Assembly (NCBI RefSeq): GCF_002379085.1
Contig: NZ_NBZW01000004.1
Location: forward strand, 62,001 to 126,000
Origin: Polaromonas sp. AET17H-212
GTDB lineage: Bacteria > Pseudomonadota > Gammaproteobacteria > Burkholderiales > Burkholderiaceae_C
DNA length: 64,000 bases
Direction: 5' to 3'
Below, piece by piece: positions 9,827-18,610 of the stretch; position 1 is the first letter of the stretch, and every line of letters starts with the position of its first letter. The notes beneath the pieces are model-generated. The model worked only from the letters and a program-made list of their open reading frames with translations. It had not been told where the DNA came from and ran no database searches. The position numbers were made by a program, and so were the translations under genes.

Positions 9827-10195
9827 TTACGCTGTTGCGGAAAAGGTGGTGTAGCTGGTCTCATCCATCAGCGCGTCCAGTTGCGACTTGTCAGACAGCT
9901 TCACCTTGAAGAACCAGCCGGCGCCCAGCGGGTCGGTGTTGGCCAGCGAGGGGTCGTCGCGCAGGGCTTCGTTGACTTCGGTGACCTCGCCGCTGATGGG
10001 CATGTAGACGTCGGCCGCGGCCTTGACCGATTCGACGACACCGGCGACCTCTTTTTGCGCCAGCGTGCTGCCGACGGAAGGCAGGTCGACAAACACCACG
10101 TCGCCGAGTGCGTCCTGCGCGTGGGGGGTGATGCCGACGGTGGCGATGTCGCCGTCAACGTTGATCCATTCGTGGTCTTCGGTGTACTTGATCAT
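9827..10195 (-). CDS. gcvH: Glycine cleavage system H-protein
   Basis: A 122-residue lipoyl carrier starting [20 protein letters not shown]. The lipoylated lysine is in [15 protein letters not shown]. The length is typical (about 125-130). The start at 10195 follows GGAGAA; the longer ORF start is rejected. It lies 25 bp after gcvT and 106 bp before gcvP in one operon. It shuttles the aminomethyl group from GcvP to GcvT in the cytoplasm. Confidence 0.97.
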   Translation of the reverse strand: MIKYTEDHEWINVDGDIATVGITPHAQDALGDVVFVDLPSVGSTLAQKEVAGVVESVKAAADVYMPISGEVTEVNEALRDDPSLANTDPLGAGWFFKVKLSDKSQLDALMDETSYTTFSATA

Positions 10196-10220
10196 GGGGT
10201 TCTCCAGAATAATAAAAATT

Positions 10221-11384
10221 TCAACCGCGGAAATAGCGATTCGGAACAAAAGGCATGGGGCTGACTTCCATGGGCACAGGTTTGCCACGCACGATGGCGT
10301 TCACGCGTGTACCGATGGCCGAGAACTCAGGCTTCACGTAGCCCATGGCCACGGGTTTGTCGATGCTGGGGCCGAGCAGGCCGCTGGTGACTTCGCCCAT
10401 CGGCGTGCCGTCCAGGCTTTGCAGGGCCGTGTGGTCGCGCACGGGAATGCGCTCCAGCGCCACCAGGCCCACGCGTTTGCGCGTCAGCGCGGCGGGGTCG
10501 GCCAGTTGCGCCAGCACCCTGTCGGCACCCGGAAAACCGCCGGCCCGTGCACCGCCGGTGCGGCGCACTTTCTGGATCGCCCAGTTGAGGCTGGCTTCGA
10601 CCGGTGTGGTGGTGGTGTCGATGTCGTTGCCGTAGAGGCACAGGCCGGCTTCGAGCCGCAGCGAATTGCGCGCGCCCAGGCCGACCGGTTTGACTTCGGG
10701 CTGGGCCAGCAGGGCGCGGGCCAGCGTGTCGGCCTGCGCGGCAGGCACGGAAATCTCGAAACCGTCTTCGCCGGTGTAGCCGCTGCGGGTGAGAAAGCAG
10801 TCGCAACCGGCGACGCTAAAACGCCCGCCGGTCATGAACACCAGCTTCTCGACGCCGGGGGCTAGGCGCGACAGCGCGGTGACGGCCTGCGGGCCCTGCA
10901 GTGCCAGCAGCGCCATCTCGGGCATGGGAATGACCTCGCAGCGCGTGCCGATATTTGCCTGAATATGCGCGATGTCGCCGACCTTGCAGGCGCCGTTGAC
11001 GATGACGAAGATGTCGCCGCCGTTCAGGTAGTCGCGGTTGAAGAACATCAGGTCGTCGATGATGCCGCCGTCCTCATTGAGCAGCAGGCCGTAGCGCTGC
11101 TTGCCGGCGGGCAGGTCGATCACATCGACCGGGATCAGGGTTTCCAGCGCGGCCGCGGCGCCGGCACCGACCAGGCGCAGCTGGCCCATGTGCGAGACAT
11201 CAAACAGGCCGGCGGCCTGGCGCGTGTGGTGGTGCTCGGCCATCAGGCCGGCCGGGTATTGCACCGGCATGGCATAACCGGCAAACGGCACCATGCGCGC
11301 GCCCAGTTCCAGGTGCAGGTCGTAAAGCGGTGTTTTCAGCAGTTCAGGGGCGATGGCGGACAAGGCGTTCTCCGGGGCAAACAT
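10221..11384 (-). CDS. gcvT: Glycine cleavage system aminomethyltransferase, T-protein
   Basis: A 387-residue T-protein that transfers the methylene group to tetrahydrofolate and releases ammonia. Visible signatures are [20 protein letters not shown] near the N-terminus, [10 protein letters not shown], and [10 protein letters not shown] in the folate-binding region. It is the first gene of the operon. The leader between its start and about 11630 contains a tandem glycine riboswitch, so expression should respond to glycine. The start MFAPENAL is the first in-frame ATG. Confidence 0.96.
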   Translation of the reverse strand: MFAPENALSAIAPELLKTPLYDLHLELGARMVPFAGYAMPVQYPAGLMAEHHHTRQAAGLFDVSHMGQLRLVGAGAAAALETLIPVDVIDLPAGKQRYGLLLNEDGGIIDDLMFFNRDYLNGGDIFVIVNGACKVGDIAHIQANIGTRCEVIPMPEMALLALQGPQAVTALSRLAPGVEKLVFMTGGRFSVAGCDCFLTRSGYTGEDGFEISVPAAQADTLARALLAQPEVKPVGLGARNSLRLEAGLCLYGNDIDTTTTPVEASLNWAIQKVRRTGGARAGGFPGADRVLAQLADPAALTRKRVGLVALERIPVRDHTALQSLDGTPMGEVTSGLLGPSIDKPVAMGYVKPEFSAIGTRVNAIVRGKPVPMEVSPMPFVPNRYFRG

Positions 11385-11416
11385 ACAACATGGCCATAAG
11401 CCATGGGCTGCCCCTG

Positions 11417-11628
11417 CTGTCCTCTTTACCTGAGAGATTCGCCTGGCGATGCAGGTTTGCTCCTTCGGTGGACCACCTCGAGGATGGCCTCTCTCCAGTA
11501 GGGAACGCCGCCCGGAAAATGATCGCCCGGGTGGCGGTTGCCAGTCCTTTTGCCTGAGCGTTCAGCGCACCATTGGGGTGCCGCATGCGCCTTCGGCGGT
11601 TTTCGCGAGGAAAACTCTCTCCTGACCG
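11417..11628 (-). promoter_or_regulatory. Tandem glycine riboswitch controlling gcvTHP
   Basis: Read on the minus strand, the first aptamer (about 11628-11541) opens with GGAGAGAG, contains GCCGAAGGCGCA and closes with CAGGCAAAAGGACTGG. The second (about 11497-11417) opens with GGAGAGAG, contains CCGAAGGAGCAAACC and closes with CTCAGGTAAAGAGGACAG. These are the conserved blocks of glycine aptamers. A short linker of about 43 nt joins them. The leader ends about 30 bp before the gcvT ATG. The expected action is glycine-dependent activation of the cleavage operon. Confidence 0.92.
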
Positions 11629-11713
11629 CGTAAGTGTAGCCCAAGGCCGGGACAGCCGGCCCGCAGGCGCAGCGCGCTGTCGAGGCAACGCCCCATGTTT
11701 CGGGCGCGTGGAT

Positions 11714-11813
11714 CTTTTCAAGCAGGGGCCGCGGAGCCGGCTTTGCCGGTCCGCAGGCGCAGCGCCCCCTCGGGGGGCAGCGACCCACACGCAGTGGGGG
11801 AGCGTGGGGGCCC
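11714..11813. repeat. About 100-bp GC-rich intergenic repeat, copy 1
   Basis: This block (CAAGCAGGGGCCGCGGAGCC ... GCAGGCGCAGCG ... CTCGGGGGGCAG ... GTGGGGGCC) recurs nearly intact at 52732-52827, and a partial copy is at 11655-11675. It has internal complementary arms (CCGGCTTTGCCGG). It lies at the 3' side of dctM. No coding role is seen. Confidence 0.7.
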
Positions 11814-11816
11814 TAT

Positions 11817-13094
11817 TTACTTGGCATAGACCAGATCGCGCAGGGTCAGCGCGACGGCCGGGAAATAAGTGATCACCATCAGGCAGGCCAGGATCACCAG
11901 CACGAACGGGATCAGGTGGGTGATGATCCGGTCCAGCGATATTTTGGCGACAGTGCAGGCCGCAAACAGGTTGACGCCGAACGGCGGCGTGATCATGCCG
12001 AGCGCCAGGTTCACGACCATCACCAGGCCGAAATGCACCGGGTCGATGCCGAAGTGCATGGCCACGGGGGCCAGGATGGGCGCCAGCACGATGATGGCGG
12101 CGCTGGTTTCGATGAACATGCCGATGATGAACAGCGCAGCGTTGACACCCAGCAGGAAGAGGGCGGGGGACTGCAGCACGGCTTCCAGCCAGCGGCCAAT
12201 CGCATCGGGCACGCCGGCACGCGTGATCAGGAAGGCGAACAGCCCGGCATTGGCGATGATGAACATGATGACGGCGCTGGAGATCACCGACTTGCGCAGC
12301 ACCAGCGCCAGCGTCGGCAGCTTGATTTCGCGGTAGATCACCCCACCGACGATCAGCGCGTAGAACACCGCCACGGCCGCCGCCTCGGTCGGCGTGAAGA
12401 TGCCGCCATAGATGCCGCCAAGAATGATGACCGGCATCAGCAGGGCCCAGCCGGCCTGCAAGGTGGCCTTGAAGAAACCCAGGCGCCCGTCGCCGTCGTT
12501 CTTGCCCCAACCCTTGATCTTGCAATACACATAGACAAACGCCATCAGCGACAGGCTGATCAGGATGCCCGGCCCGACGCCGGCGATGAACAGCTCACCG
12601 ATCGAGACCTCGGCGCTGACGCCGTACAGGATCAGCGGAATCGAGGGTGGAATGATCACGCCGAGTTCGGCGCTGGTGGCCTGCAGGGCCGCGGCGTAGC
12701 TGGTGGGGTAGCCGTGTTTGATCAGGGCGGGAATCAGGATCGCGCCGACCGCAAACGTGGTGGCCACCGACGAGCCGGAGACCGCGGCAAAAATCATGCA
12801 GGTCAGCACGCAGGTCATGGGCAGGCCGCCCTGCACGCCGCCGACAATGCTTTTCGCAAACTCGACCAGGCGGCGCGAAATGCCGCCGGTCTCCATCAGG
12901 TTGCCGGCCAGGATGAAAAACGGAATGGCCGCCAGCGGAAACTTGTTGATGGCGTTGAACATCTCCTTGACGGAGATCAGCATGTGGGCGTTGGACGCCT
13001 GGATGCCGAAGATGGAAGCCAGTCCGATGGACACGGCAACGGAGATCGTCAGTGCAAAACACACGATCATGGTGGTCAACATGACGGCGGTCAT
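11817..13094 (-). CDS. dctM: TRAP transporter large permease (DctM)
   Basis: A 425-residue membrane protein with about 12 hydrophobic segments, the normal size for the ion-coupled large permease of a tripartite ATP-independent periplasmic transporter. It starts MTAVMLTTMIVCFALTISVA; FPLAAIPFFILAGNLMETGG and FGVNLFAACTVA are typical DctM stretches. With DctQ it forms the inner-membrane complex that imports a carboxylate delivered by DctP. It is the third gene of the dctP-dctQ-dctM order, starting 49 bp after dctQ. The cargo is probably a sugar acid or related carboxylate, judged from the adjacent dehydrogenase. Confidence 0.94.
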   Translation of the reverse strand: MTAVMLTTMIVCFALTISVAVSIGLASIFGIQASNAHMLISVKEMFNAINKFPLAAIPFFILAGNLMETGGISRRLVEFAKSIVGGVQGGLPMTCVLTCMIFAAVSGSSVATTFAVGAILIPALIKHGYPTSYAAALQATSAELGVIIPPSIPLILYGVSAEVSIGELFIAGVGPGILISLSLMAFVYVYCKIKGWGKNDGDGRLGFFKATLQAGWALLMPVIILGGIYGGIFTPTEAAAVAVFYALIVGGVIYREIKLPTLALVLRKSVISSAVIMFIIANAGLFAFLITRAGVPDAIGRWLEAVLQSPALFLLGVNAALFIIGMFIETSAAIIVLAPILAPVAMHFGIDPVHFGLVMVVNLALGMITPPFGVNLFAACTVAKISLDRIITHLIPFVLVILACLMVITYFPAVALTLRDLVYAK

Positions 13095-13143
13095 TGTGCA
13101 ATCCCCGGAAAAAAGTTGTTGTCAGTGGTGTTGATGATGCAGC

Positions 13144-13638
13144 TCATGTCGCCGTCTCCAGTTCTTCGCGCTGCGGATCCAGCAGGTTGCCGATGATGCC
13201 GATCACGCAGAACATGCCGCCTATCGGCATGGCCACATAACCCCAGAACATGGAAATGGACTCCAGGCCCGCCATGGACTGCACCTGCCCGCGGATGGCG
13301 TAGTCCCAGCCCCACCAGATGATGACGCCGATCAGGGCCAGGGCGGCCAGGCAGACCACCCAGTCGAGGAGGCGCTTGACCTTGATCGGGCTCCAGCGGT
13401 ACAGCACATCGACGCTGACCATGGCGCCCTGGCGGAAGGCCGCCGGTATGCCCATGAAGACCATCCAGATCAGCGACAGGCGGATCAGGATCTCGGTCCA
13501 CTCGGCCGGCTGCTCGAGCACGAAGCGCGTCACGATCTGGAACATGCCCAGCGAAGATGCAATCACCATCATGAGGCAGGCCACCAGCGTGGCAAACCCC
13601 GTGGTCCAGCGTTCGATTTCGAGAAAGGTGTTTTTCAT
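13144..13638 (-). CDS. dctQ: TRAP transporter small permease (DctQ)
   Basis: A 164-residue protein with four hydrophobic helices (TGFATLVACLMMVIASSLG, LIRLSLIWMVFMGIPAAF, LLDWVVCLAALALIGVIIWW and MFWGYVAMPIGGMFCVIGII), the DctQ pattern. The W-T-E-x-x-x-R motif (EWTEILIRLSLIW) is characteristic. It follows dctP after 87 bp that contain a stable hairpin, which would lower dctQM expression relative to the binding protein. It works with DctM in the inner membrane. Confidence 0.93.
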   Translation of the reverse strand: MKNTFLEIERWTTGFATLVACLMMVIASSLGMFQIVTRFVLEQPAEWTEILIRLSLIWMVFMGIPAAFRQGAMVSVDVLYRWSPIKVKRLLDWVVCLAALALIGVIIWWGWDYAIRGQVQSMAGLESISMFWGYVAMPIGGMFCVIGIIGNLLDPQREELETAT

Positions 13639-13662
13639 GGGAATACCGGTTCTACAAGGAAA

Positions 13663-13691
13663 ACGCCCGCAAGCCTAATGGCTGCGGGCGT
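13663..13691 (-). terminator. Intercistronic hairpin between dctP and dctQ
   Basis: ACGCCCGCA (13663-13671) and TGCGGGCGT (13683-13691) form a perfect 9-bp stem with an 11-nt loop; on the minus strand it is followed by TTTCCTTG. In TRAP and ABC operons such hairpins after the binding-protein gene attenuate read-through and protect the upstream mRNA. Confidence 0.65.
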
Positions 13692-13696
13692 GTTCA

Positions 13697-13713
13697 GCTA
13701 CAAAAAAAGTAGC
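13697..13713. repeat. Dispersed palindromic repeat core
   Basis: GCTACAAAAAAAGTAGC, the palindromic core of the dispersed repeat, sits 12 bp past the dctP stop codon and next to the intercistronic hairpin. No extended tail is evident. Confidence 0.55.
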
Positions 13714-13725
13714 GAACGAGGCCGC

Positions 13726-14712
13726 TTACTTGACGCTGCGGATCTTGTCGATGTTGGCCTTGCCGAACTGCTTTTCAAATTCGGCGTTCACGGGTGCCAG
13801 GGCGGCGACGAACTTGGCCTTGTCGACGTTGTCGATCACGGTCATGCCCTTGGCGCGCAGGTCGGCCACGCCCTTGGCGTCGTCTTCGTCGACACGGGCG
13901 CGGTTGGCCTTGGTGCCTTCAGCGGCAGCTTCGAGGAAGGCCTTCTTGTCGGCAGCGCTGAGTTTGTCGAAGACGGCCTTGTTCATCACCCAGATGCAGG
14001 GCGAGTAGACGTGGCCGGTCAGCGACAGGTGTTTCTGGACCTGGTCAAACTTGGACGCAATGATGACCGACAGCGGGTTTTCCTGGCCGTCAACCGTGCC
14101 CTGCTGCAGAGCGGTGAACACCTCGGGGAAAGCCATGGGGGTGGTGATGATGCCGAAGCCCTTGTAGGCTGCAATGTGCACCGGATTTTCCATGGTGCGC
14201 ATTTTCAGGCCCTTCAGGTCCTCGGGCACCTTCACGTCACGCTTGCTGTTGGTCATGTGGCGGAAACCATTTTCGCCCCAAGCCAATGCCTTGAAGCCCT
14301 TGGCTTCGAACTTGACGAGCAGGTCCTGGCCGATCGGGCCGTCCAGCACCGCACGTGCGTGGGCCTTGTCGCGGAACAGGAAAGGCACGTCGAGAATCTT
14401 GGTTTCCGGCACGAAGTTGGGGACCGGGCCGGTCGACGAGAAAGCCAGTTCCTGGGTGCCCAGCTGCACGGCCTCGATGGACTCGCGCTCGCCGCCGAGG
14501 GAGCCGTTGTAGAAGGTCTGGACCTTGTAGCGGCCACCGGTGCGCTTTTCCACTTCCTTGGCGAAGGTGTCGATGGCCACGCCCTGGTGGGAGTTCTGCG
14601 ACGTCGAGATGCTGATCTTCATGGTCGTCTGCGCTGCTGCACCAGCTACCAGGCCGAGTGCCAGCGTCATGCCCAGGGCGAGCCGGGTCAGCGTGGGTTT
14701 GAAAAAAGTCAT
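13726..14712 (-). CDS. dctP: TRAP transporter periplasmic substrate-binding protein (DctP family)
   Basis: A 328-residue periplasmic binding protein with a clear signal peptide (hydrophobic LALGMTLALGLVAGAAAQ, cleavage after AAA or AQ). The mature part starts TTMKISISTSQNSHQGVAID. The arginine in LKGLKMRTMENPVH corresponds to the conserved carboxylate-binding Arg of DctP proteins, and FPEVFTALQQGTVDGQENPL is the family signature. The start at 14712 follows GAGGAGACA. The gene leads the transporter operon, 86 bp downstream of the dehydrogenase gene; an operator-like palindrome lies in that gap. The ligand is unknown but probably a sugar-acid type carboxylate. Confidence 0.94.
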   Translation of the reverse strand: MTFFKPTLTRLALGMTLALGLVAGAAAQTTMKISISTSQNSHQGVAIDTFAKEVEKRTGGRYKVQTFYNGSLGGERESIEAVQLGTQELAFSSTGPVPNFVPETKILDVPFLFRDKAHARAVLDGPIGQDLLVKFEAKGFKALAWGENGFRHMTNSKRDVKVPEDLKGLKMRTMENPVHIAAYKGFGIITTPMAFPEVFTALQQGTVDGQENPLSVIIASKFDQVQKHLSLTGHVYSPCIWVMNKAVFDKLSAADKKAFLEAAAEGTKANRARVDEDDAKGVADLRAKGMTVIDNVDKAKFVAALAPVNAEFEKQFGKANIDKIRSVK

Positions 14713-14750
14713 GGAGTGTCTCCTCGGGGTGAAAAAAGGGGTGGAGGGAA

Positions 14751-14767
14751 AAGTTGTCATACAACTT
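14751..14767. promoter_or_regulatory. Perfect palindrome upstream of dctP, candidate GntR-type operator
   Basis: AAGTTGT-CAT-ACAACTT is a perfect 7-bp inverted repeat with a 3-bp centre, 39 bp before the dctP start. TTGT...ACAA dyads of this size are typical of GntR/FadR-subfamily regulators that control sugar-acid TRAP operons. No regulator gene is in the window near it. Confidence 0.55.
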
Positions 14768-14798
14768 GCAATTTTCACCTCCTGGCGGACTGTGCCGC

Positions 14799-15797
14799 CT
14801 AGGGGTTTTCGCTTAAGTACTCTCCGATGATGGCATCGAAATTGGCGTCGGGCAGCAAGCCCAGCCGGCGAGCCCGCGCCGCGTCGATGTGGGCCGGCCA
14901 GCTGGTCACGATGTTGGCAATCGCGGCGTCCGGCGTCCAGTCGATCAGCCCGGCAACCTCCTTGCCTGCCAGGCGCTCCAGCGCCGCCGCCATCTCGCCG
15001 GGGGTTGTCTTGAGGGCTGGCAGGTTGATGGCGGTGCGCGCGCCCCAGTCGGCGTCGCTGGCCTCGGCGGCCCGGATCAGGCCGTGGATGGTGCGGCTGG
15101 GCGAGGACAGCGCCACCGGGGTGTCGGGCGCCACCGGGCACGCGGCTCGCACGCCGGCCAGCGGCTCACGGATCATGCCGCTCAGGAAGCTGGAGGCCGC
15201 GCCGTTGGGTTTGCCGGGGCGCACACTCACGGTCATCAGGCGCACATTGCGGCCGCGGACAAAACCCTTGCGGGCATAGTCGGCCACCAGCTGCTCGCCG
15301 ATGAATTTCTGGATGCCGTAGCTGTTCTGGGGCGTCGGCAAGGTGGTGTCTTCAATCACCGCGGGCAGGGGTTGTTCGGGGGAATTGCCGAACACGGCCA
15401 GTGAACTGGCAAACACCACTGTCGGCGAGGTCTTCAGGCGCCGGCAGGTCTCCAGCAGGGCACGCGTGGCGTCGAGGTTGCTGCGCATGCCGAGGTCGAA
15501 ATCGGCTTCGCATTCACCGCTGACCGCAGCGGCGAGGTGAAAAACCACGGCTGTGTCCCTGGCGATCACGGGGCTGGAGGCCGGGTCTGCTTCGAGCAGG
15601 GCGTTCAGGTCCCCCTCGACCGCGCGAACCCGGCTGTCGGCCATCAGGTCGGCCGGTGGTGCCGCCCTGTCCACCAGGGTCACGCGGGTGATGGGTTGCG
15701 CGGGGCTGCCAGCCAGGGACAGCGTGCCTTGTCGGAGCAGTTCACGGGCCAGGCGAACGCCCAGGAAACCGGCGCCGCCGGTAATGACAATGTTCAT
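14799..15797 (-). CDS. denD: NAD-dependent epimerase/dehydrogenase, D-erythronate dehydrogenase-like
   Basis: A 332-residue extended short-chain dehydrogenase. The Rossmann motif is MNIVITGGAGFLGVRLA; the catalytic Ser is in VFASSLAVFG and Tyr/Lys are in SYGIQK (YxxxK). The whole-protein pattern (MTVSVRPGKPNGAASSFLSG, SLAVFGN) resembles DenD-type enzymes that oxidise four-carbon acid sugars. It is upstream of and co-oriented with dctPQM, so substrate import and first oxidation are probably linked. The exact substrate is inference; other sugar-acid epimerases remain possible. Confidence 0.75.
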   Translation of the reverse strand: MNIVITGGAGFLGVRLARELLRQGTLSLAGSPAQPITRVTLVDRAAPPADLMADSRVRAVEGDLNALLEADPASSPVIARDTAVVFHLAAAVSGECEADFDLGMRSNLDATRALLETCRRLKTSPTVVFASSLAVFGNSPEQPLPAVIEDTTLPTPQNSYGIQKFIGEQLVADYARKGFVRGRNVRLMTVSVRPGKPNGAASSFLSGMIREPLAGVRAACPVAPDTPVALSSPSRTIHGLIRAAEASDADWGARTAINLPALKTTPGEMAAALERLAGKEVAGLIDWTPDAAIANIVTSWPAHIDAARARRLGLLPDANFDAIIGEYLSENP

Positions 15798-15914
15798 GGG
15801 AGATCGGGTCTTTTCTGAATGTTGATCGGAAAGGGCGTTGCGGCGGGTGAAGGTTCGGGCCGGGCAGGCCGGCGGTTTCCGCTTTTCCAGGGGCGCACGC
15901 GCCGGGCGGCGATT

Positions 15915-17600
15915 TTACATGCCGCTGTAGTTGGGGCCGCCGCCGCCCTCGGGCGTGACCCAGACGATGTTTTGGGTCGGGTCCTTGATGTCGCAGGTCT
16001 TGCAGTGCACGCAGTTCTGCGCGTTGATCTGCAGGCGGTCGCTGTTGTCGGGATTTTTCACAAACTCATAGACGCCGGCCGGGCAGTAACGCGACTCCGG
16101 CCCGGCATAGGTCGCCAGGTTGATGTTGACCGGCACGCTGGCGTCCTTGAGGGTCAGGTGTGCCGGTTGCTGCTCTTCATGGTTGGTGTTGGAGACAAAC
16201 ACCGAACTCAGGCGGTCAAAGGTGATCTTGTTGTCGGGTTTGGGGTAAACAATCTGCGGGCACTCGGCCGCCGGTTTGAGCGTGGCATGGTCGGCCACCT
16301 TGCGGCGCAGCGTCCACGGCGGGTTGCGAATGCCCAGTTTGGGCAGCAGCCACTGCTCGATGCCGGTCATGAAGGCGCCGACATACACGCCTTTCTTGAA
16401 CCATTGTTTGAAATTGCGTGACTGGTTCAGCTCAGCATGCAGCCAGCTTTTGGCAAAGGCTTGCGGATAGGCGCTCAGTTCGTCGTGCTGGCGGCCCGCG
16501 GTCACGGCGTCGAAGGCGGCTTCGGCCGCGAGCATGCCGGTTTTGATGGCGGCGTGGCTGCCCTTGATGCGTGCGGCATTGAGGTAACCGGCTTCGCAGC
16601 CGATCAGCGCGCCGCCGGGGAACACGGTTTTGGGCAGGCTGACCAGGCCACCGGCCGTGATGGCACGCGCGCCGTAGCTGATGCGTTTGCCGCCTTCGAG
16701 GTAGGCCTTGATGCTGGGGTGCGTTTTCCAACGCTGCATTTCCTCGAACGGGCTGAGCCAGGGGTTGCTGTAGTCGAGGCCGACCACCAGGCCCAGCGTG
16801 ACCTTGTTGTCTTCCAGGTGGTACATGAAGCCGCCGCCATAGGTCTGGCTGTCCATGGGCCAGCCAGCGGTGTGCACCACCAGGCCCGGCTTGTGTTTGG
16901 CCGGGTCGATCTCCCAGAGTTCCTTGATGCCCAGCGCATAGGCCTGCGGGTCCTTGCCGTCGTTGAGCTTGAACTGCGCCATGAGCTGGCGGCCGAGGTG
17001 GCCGCGCGCGCCTTCGGCAAAAATCGTGTACTTGCCGTGCAGTTCCATGCCGAGCTGGAAGTGGTCCGTCGGCTGGCCGTCCTTGCCGACACCCAGGTTG
17101 CCGGTGGCCACACCCTTGACCGAGCCGTTGTCGTTGTAAAGCACTTCGGCGGCTGCGAAGCCGGGGAAGATTTCCACCCCCAGGTTCTCAGCCTGCTGCG
17201 CCAGCCAGCGCACCACGTTGCCGAGGCTGACCACGTAATTGCCTTCGTTGTGAAAACACTCGGGCACAAAAAACGCCGGTGTTTTGGTCGCACCCGTTTC
17301 ACTGAGGAACAGCACCTCGTCGCTGGTCACGGGTTGGTTGAGCGGGGCTTGGAGTTCTTTCCAGTCCGGAATCAGCTCGGTGAGGGCCTTGGGGTCCATG
17401 ACCGCGCCTGAGAGAATGTGCGCGCCGGGCTCGGAGCCTTTTTCAAGCACCACCACGGAAAGCTCCGTGCCTTTTTCTGCGGCCAGCTGTTTCAGCCGAA
17501 TGGCCGTGGCCAGACCGCCGGGGCCGCCGCCGACCACGACCACGTCGTATTCCATGGCTTCACGGGGGCCGAACTGGGCCAGGATCTCTTGGTTATTCAT
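15915..17600 (-). CDS. Electron transfer flavoprotein-ubiquinone oxidoreductase
   Basis: A 561-residue membrane-associated flavoprotein that passes electrons from ETF to ubiquinone during fatty- and amino-acid oxidation. The N-terminal FAD motif is YDVVVVGGGPGGLATAIRL. The C-terminal 4Fe-4S domain has cysteines in RYCPAGVYEF, NAQNCVHCKTCDIKDPTQNI, and ends PEGGGGPNYSGM, all typical of ETF-QO. The length matches the family. It is probably a single-gene unit, 117 bp upstream of the dehydrogenase gene on the same strand. Confidence 0.95.
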   Translation of the reverse strand: MNNQEILAQFGPREAMEYDVVVVGGGPGGLATAIRLKQLAAEKGTELSVVVLEKGSEPGAHILSGAVMDPKALTELIPDWKELQAPLNQPVTSDEVLFLSETGATKTPAFFVPECFHNEGNYVVSLGNVVRWLAQQAENLGVEIFPGFAAAEVLYNDNGSVKGVATGNLGVGKDGQPTDHFQLGMELHGKYTIFAEGARGHLGRQLMAQFKLNDGKDPQAYALGIKELWEIDPAKHKPGLVVHTAGWPMDSQTYGGGFMYHLEDNKVTLGLVVGLDYSNPWLSPFEEMQRWKTHPSIKAYLEGGKRISYGARAITAGGLVSLPKTVFPGGALIGCEAGYLNAARIKGSHAAIKTGMLAAEAAFDAVTAGRQHDELSAYPQAFAKSWLHAELNQSRNFKQWFKKGVYVGAFMTGIEQWLLPKLGIRNPPWTLRRKVADHATLKPAAECPQIVYPKPDNKITFDRLSSVFVSNTNHEEQQPAHLTLKDASVPVNINLATYAGPESRYCPAGVYEFVKNPDNSDRLQINAQNCVHCKTCDIKDPTQNIVWVTPEGGGGPNYSGM

Positions 17601-17739
17601 GGTGGACTCGCTGATAATGAATTTCAGGGACGGTTGTCCGTCAGGTAACGGCCGCAGCTCTGCGCCTGATTTTATGTCTTGAATCCACCGGGTCGAACCC
17701 TTGTTCGCCTCGGCCCCCTTTTATCGAGAGGACCCTCTA

Positions 17740-18522
17740 ATGGCTTACAGCCTGGATCTTTCAGGGCGTGTCGCGCTCGTGACCGGCGCATCCGGCGGCC
17801 TGGGTGCCCAGTTTGCCAAAACCCTGAGCCGTGCCGGTGCAGCGGTGGTGCTGGCCAGCCGCAGGATGGACAAGCTCAAGGATCTGCGCGCGCAGATCGA
17901 GGCCGAAGGCGGCGATGCGCATGTGGTCACGCTGGATGTGACCGACCATGCGAGCATCAAGTCGGCGGTGGCGCACGCCGAAACCGAGGTCGGCCCGATT
18001 GACATCCTCGTCAACAACTCCGGCGTGAGTACGACGCAGCGCATCCAGGACGTCGGCGAGGATGACTACGACTTCATTTTCGGCACCAATGTCAGGGGCG
18101 CTTTTTTTGTGGCGCAGGAAGTCGGCAAACGCATGCTGGCGCGGTCGCGCGGCGCGGCGCCGGGTGCCTTTTCCGGCGCGCAGATCATCAACATTGCCTC
18201 CATGGCGGGTCTGCGCGTGTTGCCGCAGATCGGCGTGTACTGCATGAGCAAGGCGGCGGTGGTGCAGATGACCAAGGCCATGGCGCTGGAGTGGGGCAAG
18301 TTCGGCATCAACGTCAACGCCATCTGCCCGGGCTACATCGACACCGAGATCAACCACCATCACTGGGAAACCGAGCAGGGAAAAAAGCTGGTGCAGATGC
18401 TGCCGCGCAAGCGCATCGGCAAGCCGGAGGACCTGGACGCGCTGCTGGTGCTGCTGGCCAGCGGGCAGAGCCATTTCATCAACGGTGCTGTCATTGCGGC
18501 AGACGACGGCTTCGGGCTCTGA
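17740..18522 (+). CDS. Short-chain dehydrogenase/reductase
   Basis: A 260-residue classical SDR. The cofactor motif is TGASGGLG, NNSG replaces the usual NNAG, the catalytic Ser is in INIASMAG, and Tyr/Lys are in YCMSKAA. It starts at 17740 after GAGAGGA; the longer frame start at 17701 lacks support. It is divergent from ETF-QO. The neighbouring thioesterase and ETF-QO suggest acyl-CoA or beta-oxidation work, for example a 3-hydroxyacyl-CoA dehydrogenase-like role, but the substrate cannot be read from the sequence. Confidence 0.88.
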   Translation: MAYSLDLSGRVALVTGASGGLGAQFAKTLSRAGAAVVLASRRMDKLKDLRAQIEAEGGDAHVVTLDVTDHASIKSAVAHAETEVGPIDILVNNSGVSTTQRIQDVGEDDYDFIFGTNVRGAFFVAQEVGKRMLARSRGAAPGAFSGAQIINIASMAGLRVLPQIGVYCMSKAAVVQMTKAMALEWGKFGINVNAICPGYIDTEINHHHWETEQGKKLVQMLPRKRIGKPEDLDALLVLLASGQSHFINGAVIAADDGFGL

Positions 18523-18610
18523 GGCAAGCGTCGCCGAGCGCTGGGTCTTCAGTCATCCCCCTTCCGTCTTTTGTTCTTCCTTTTTGACTCTTCCTCTTCT
18601 CCACAGCGCC

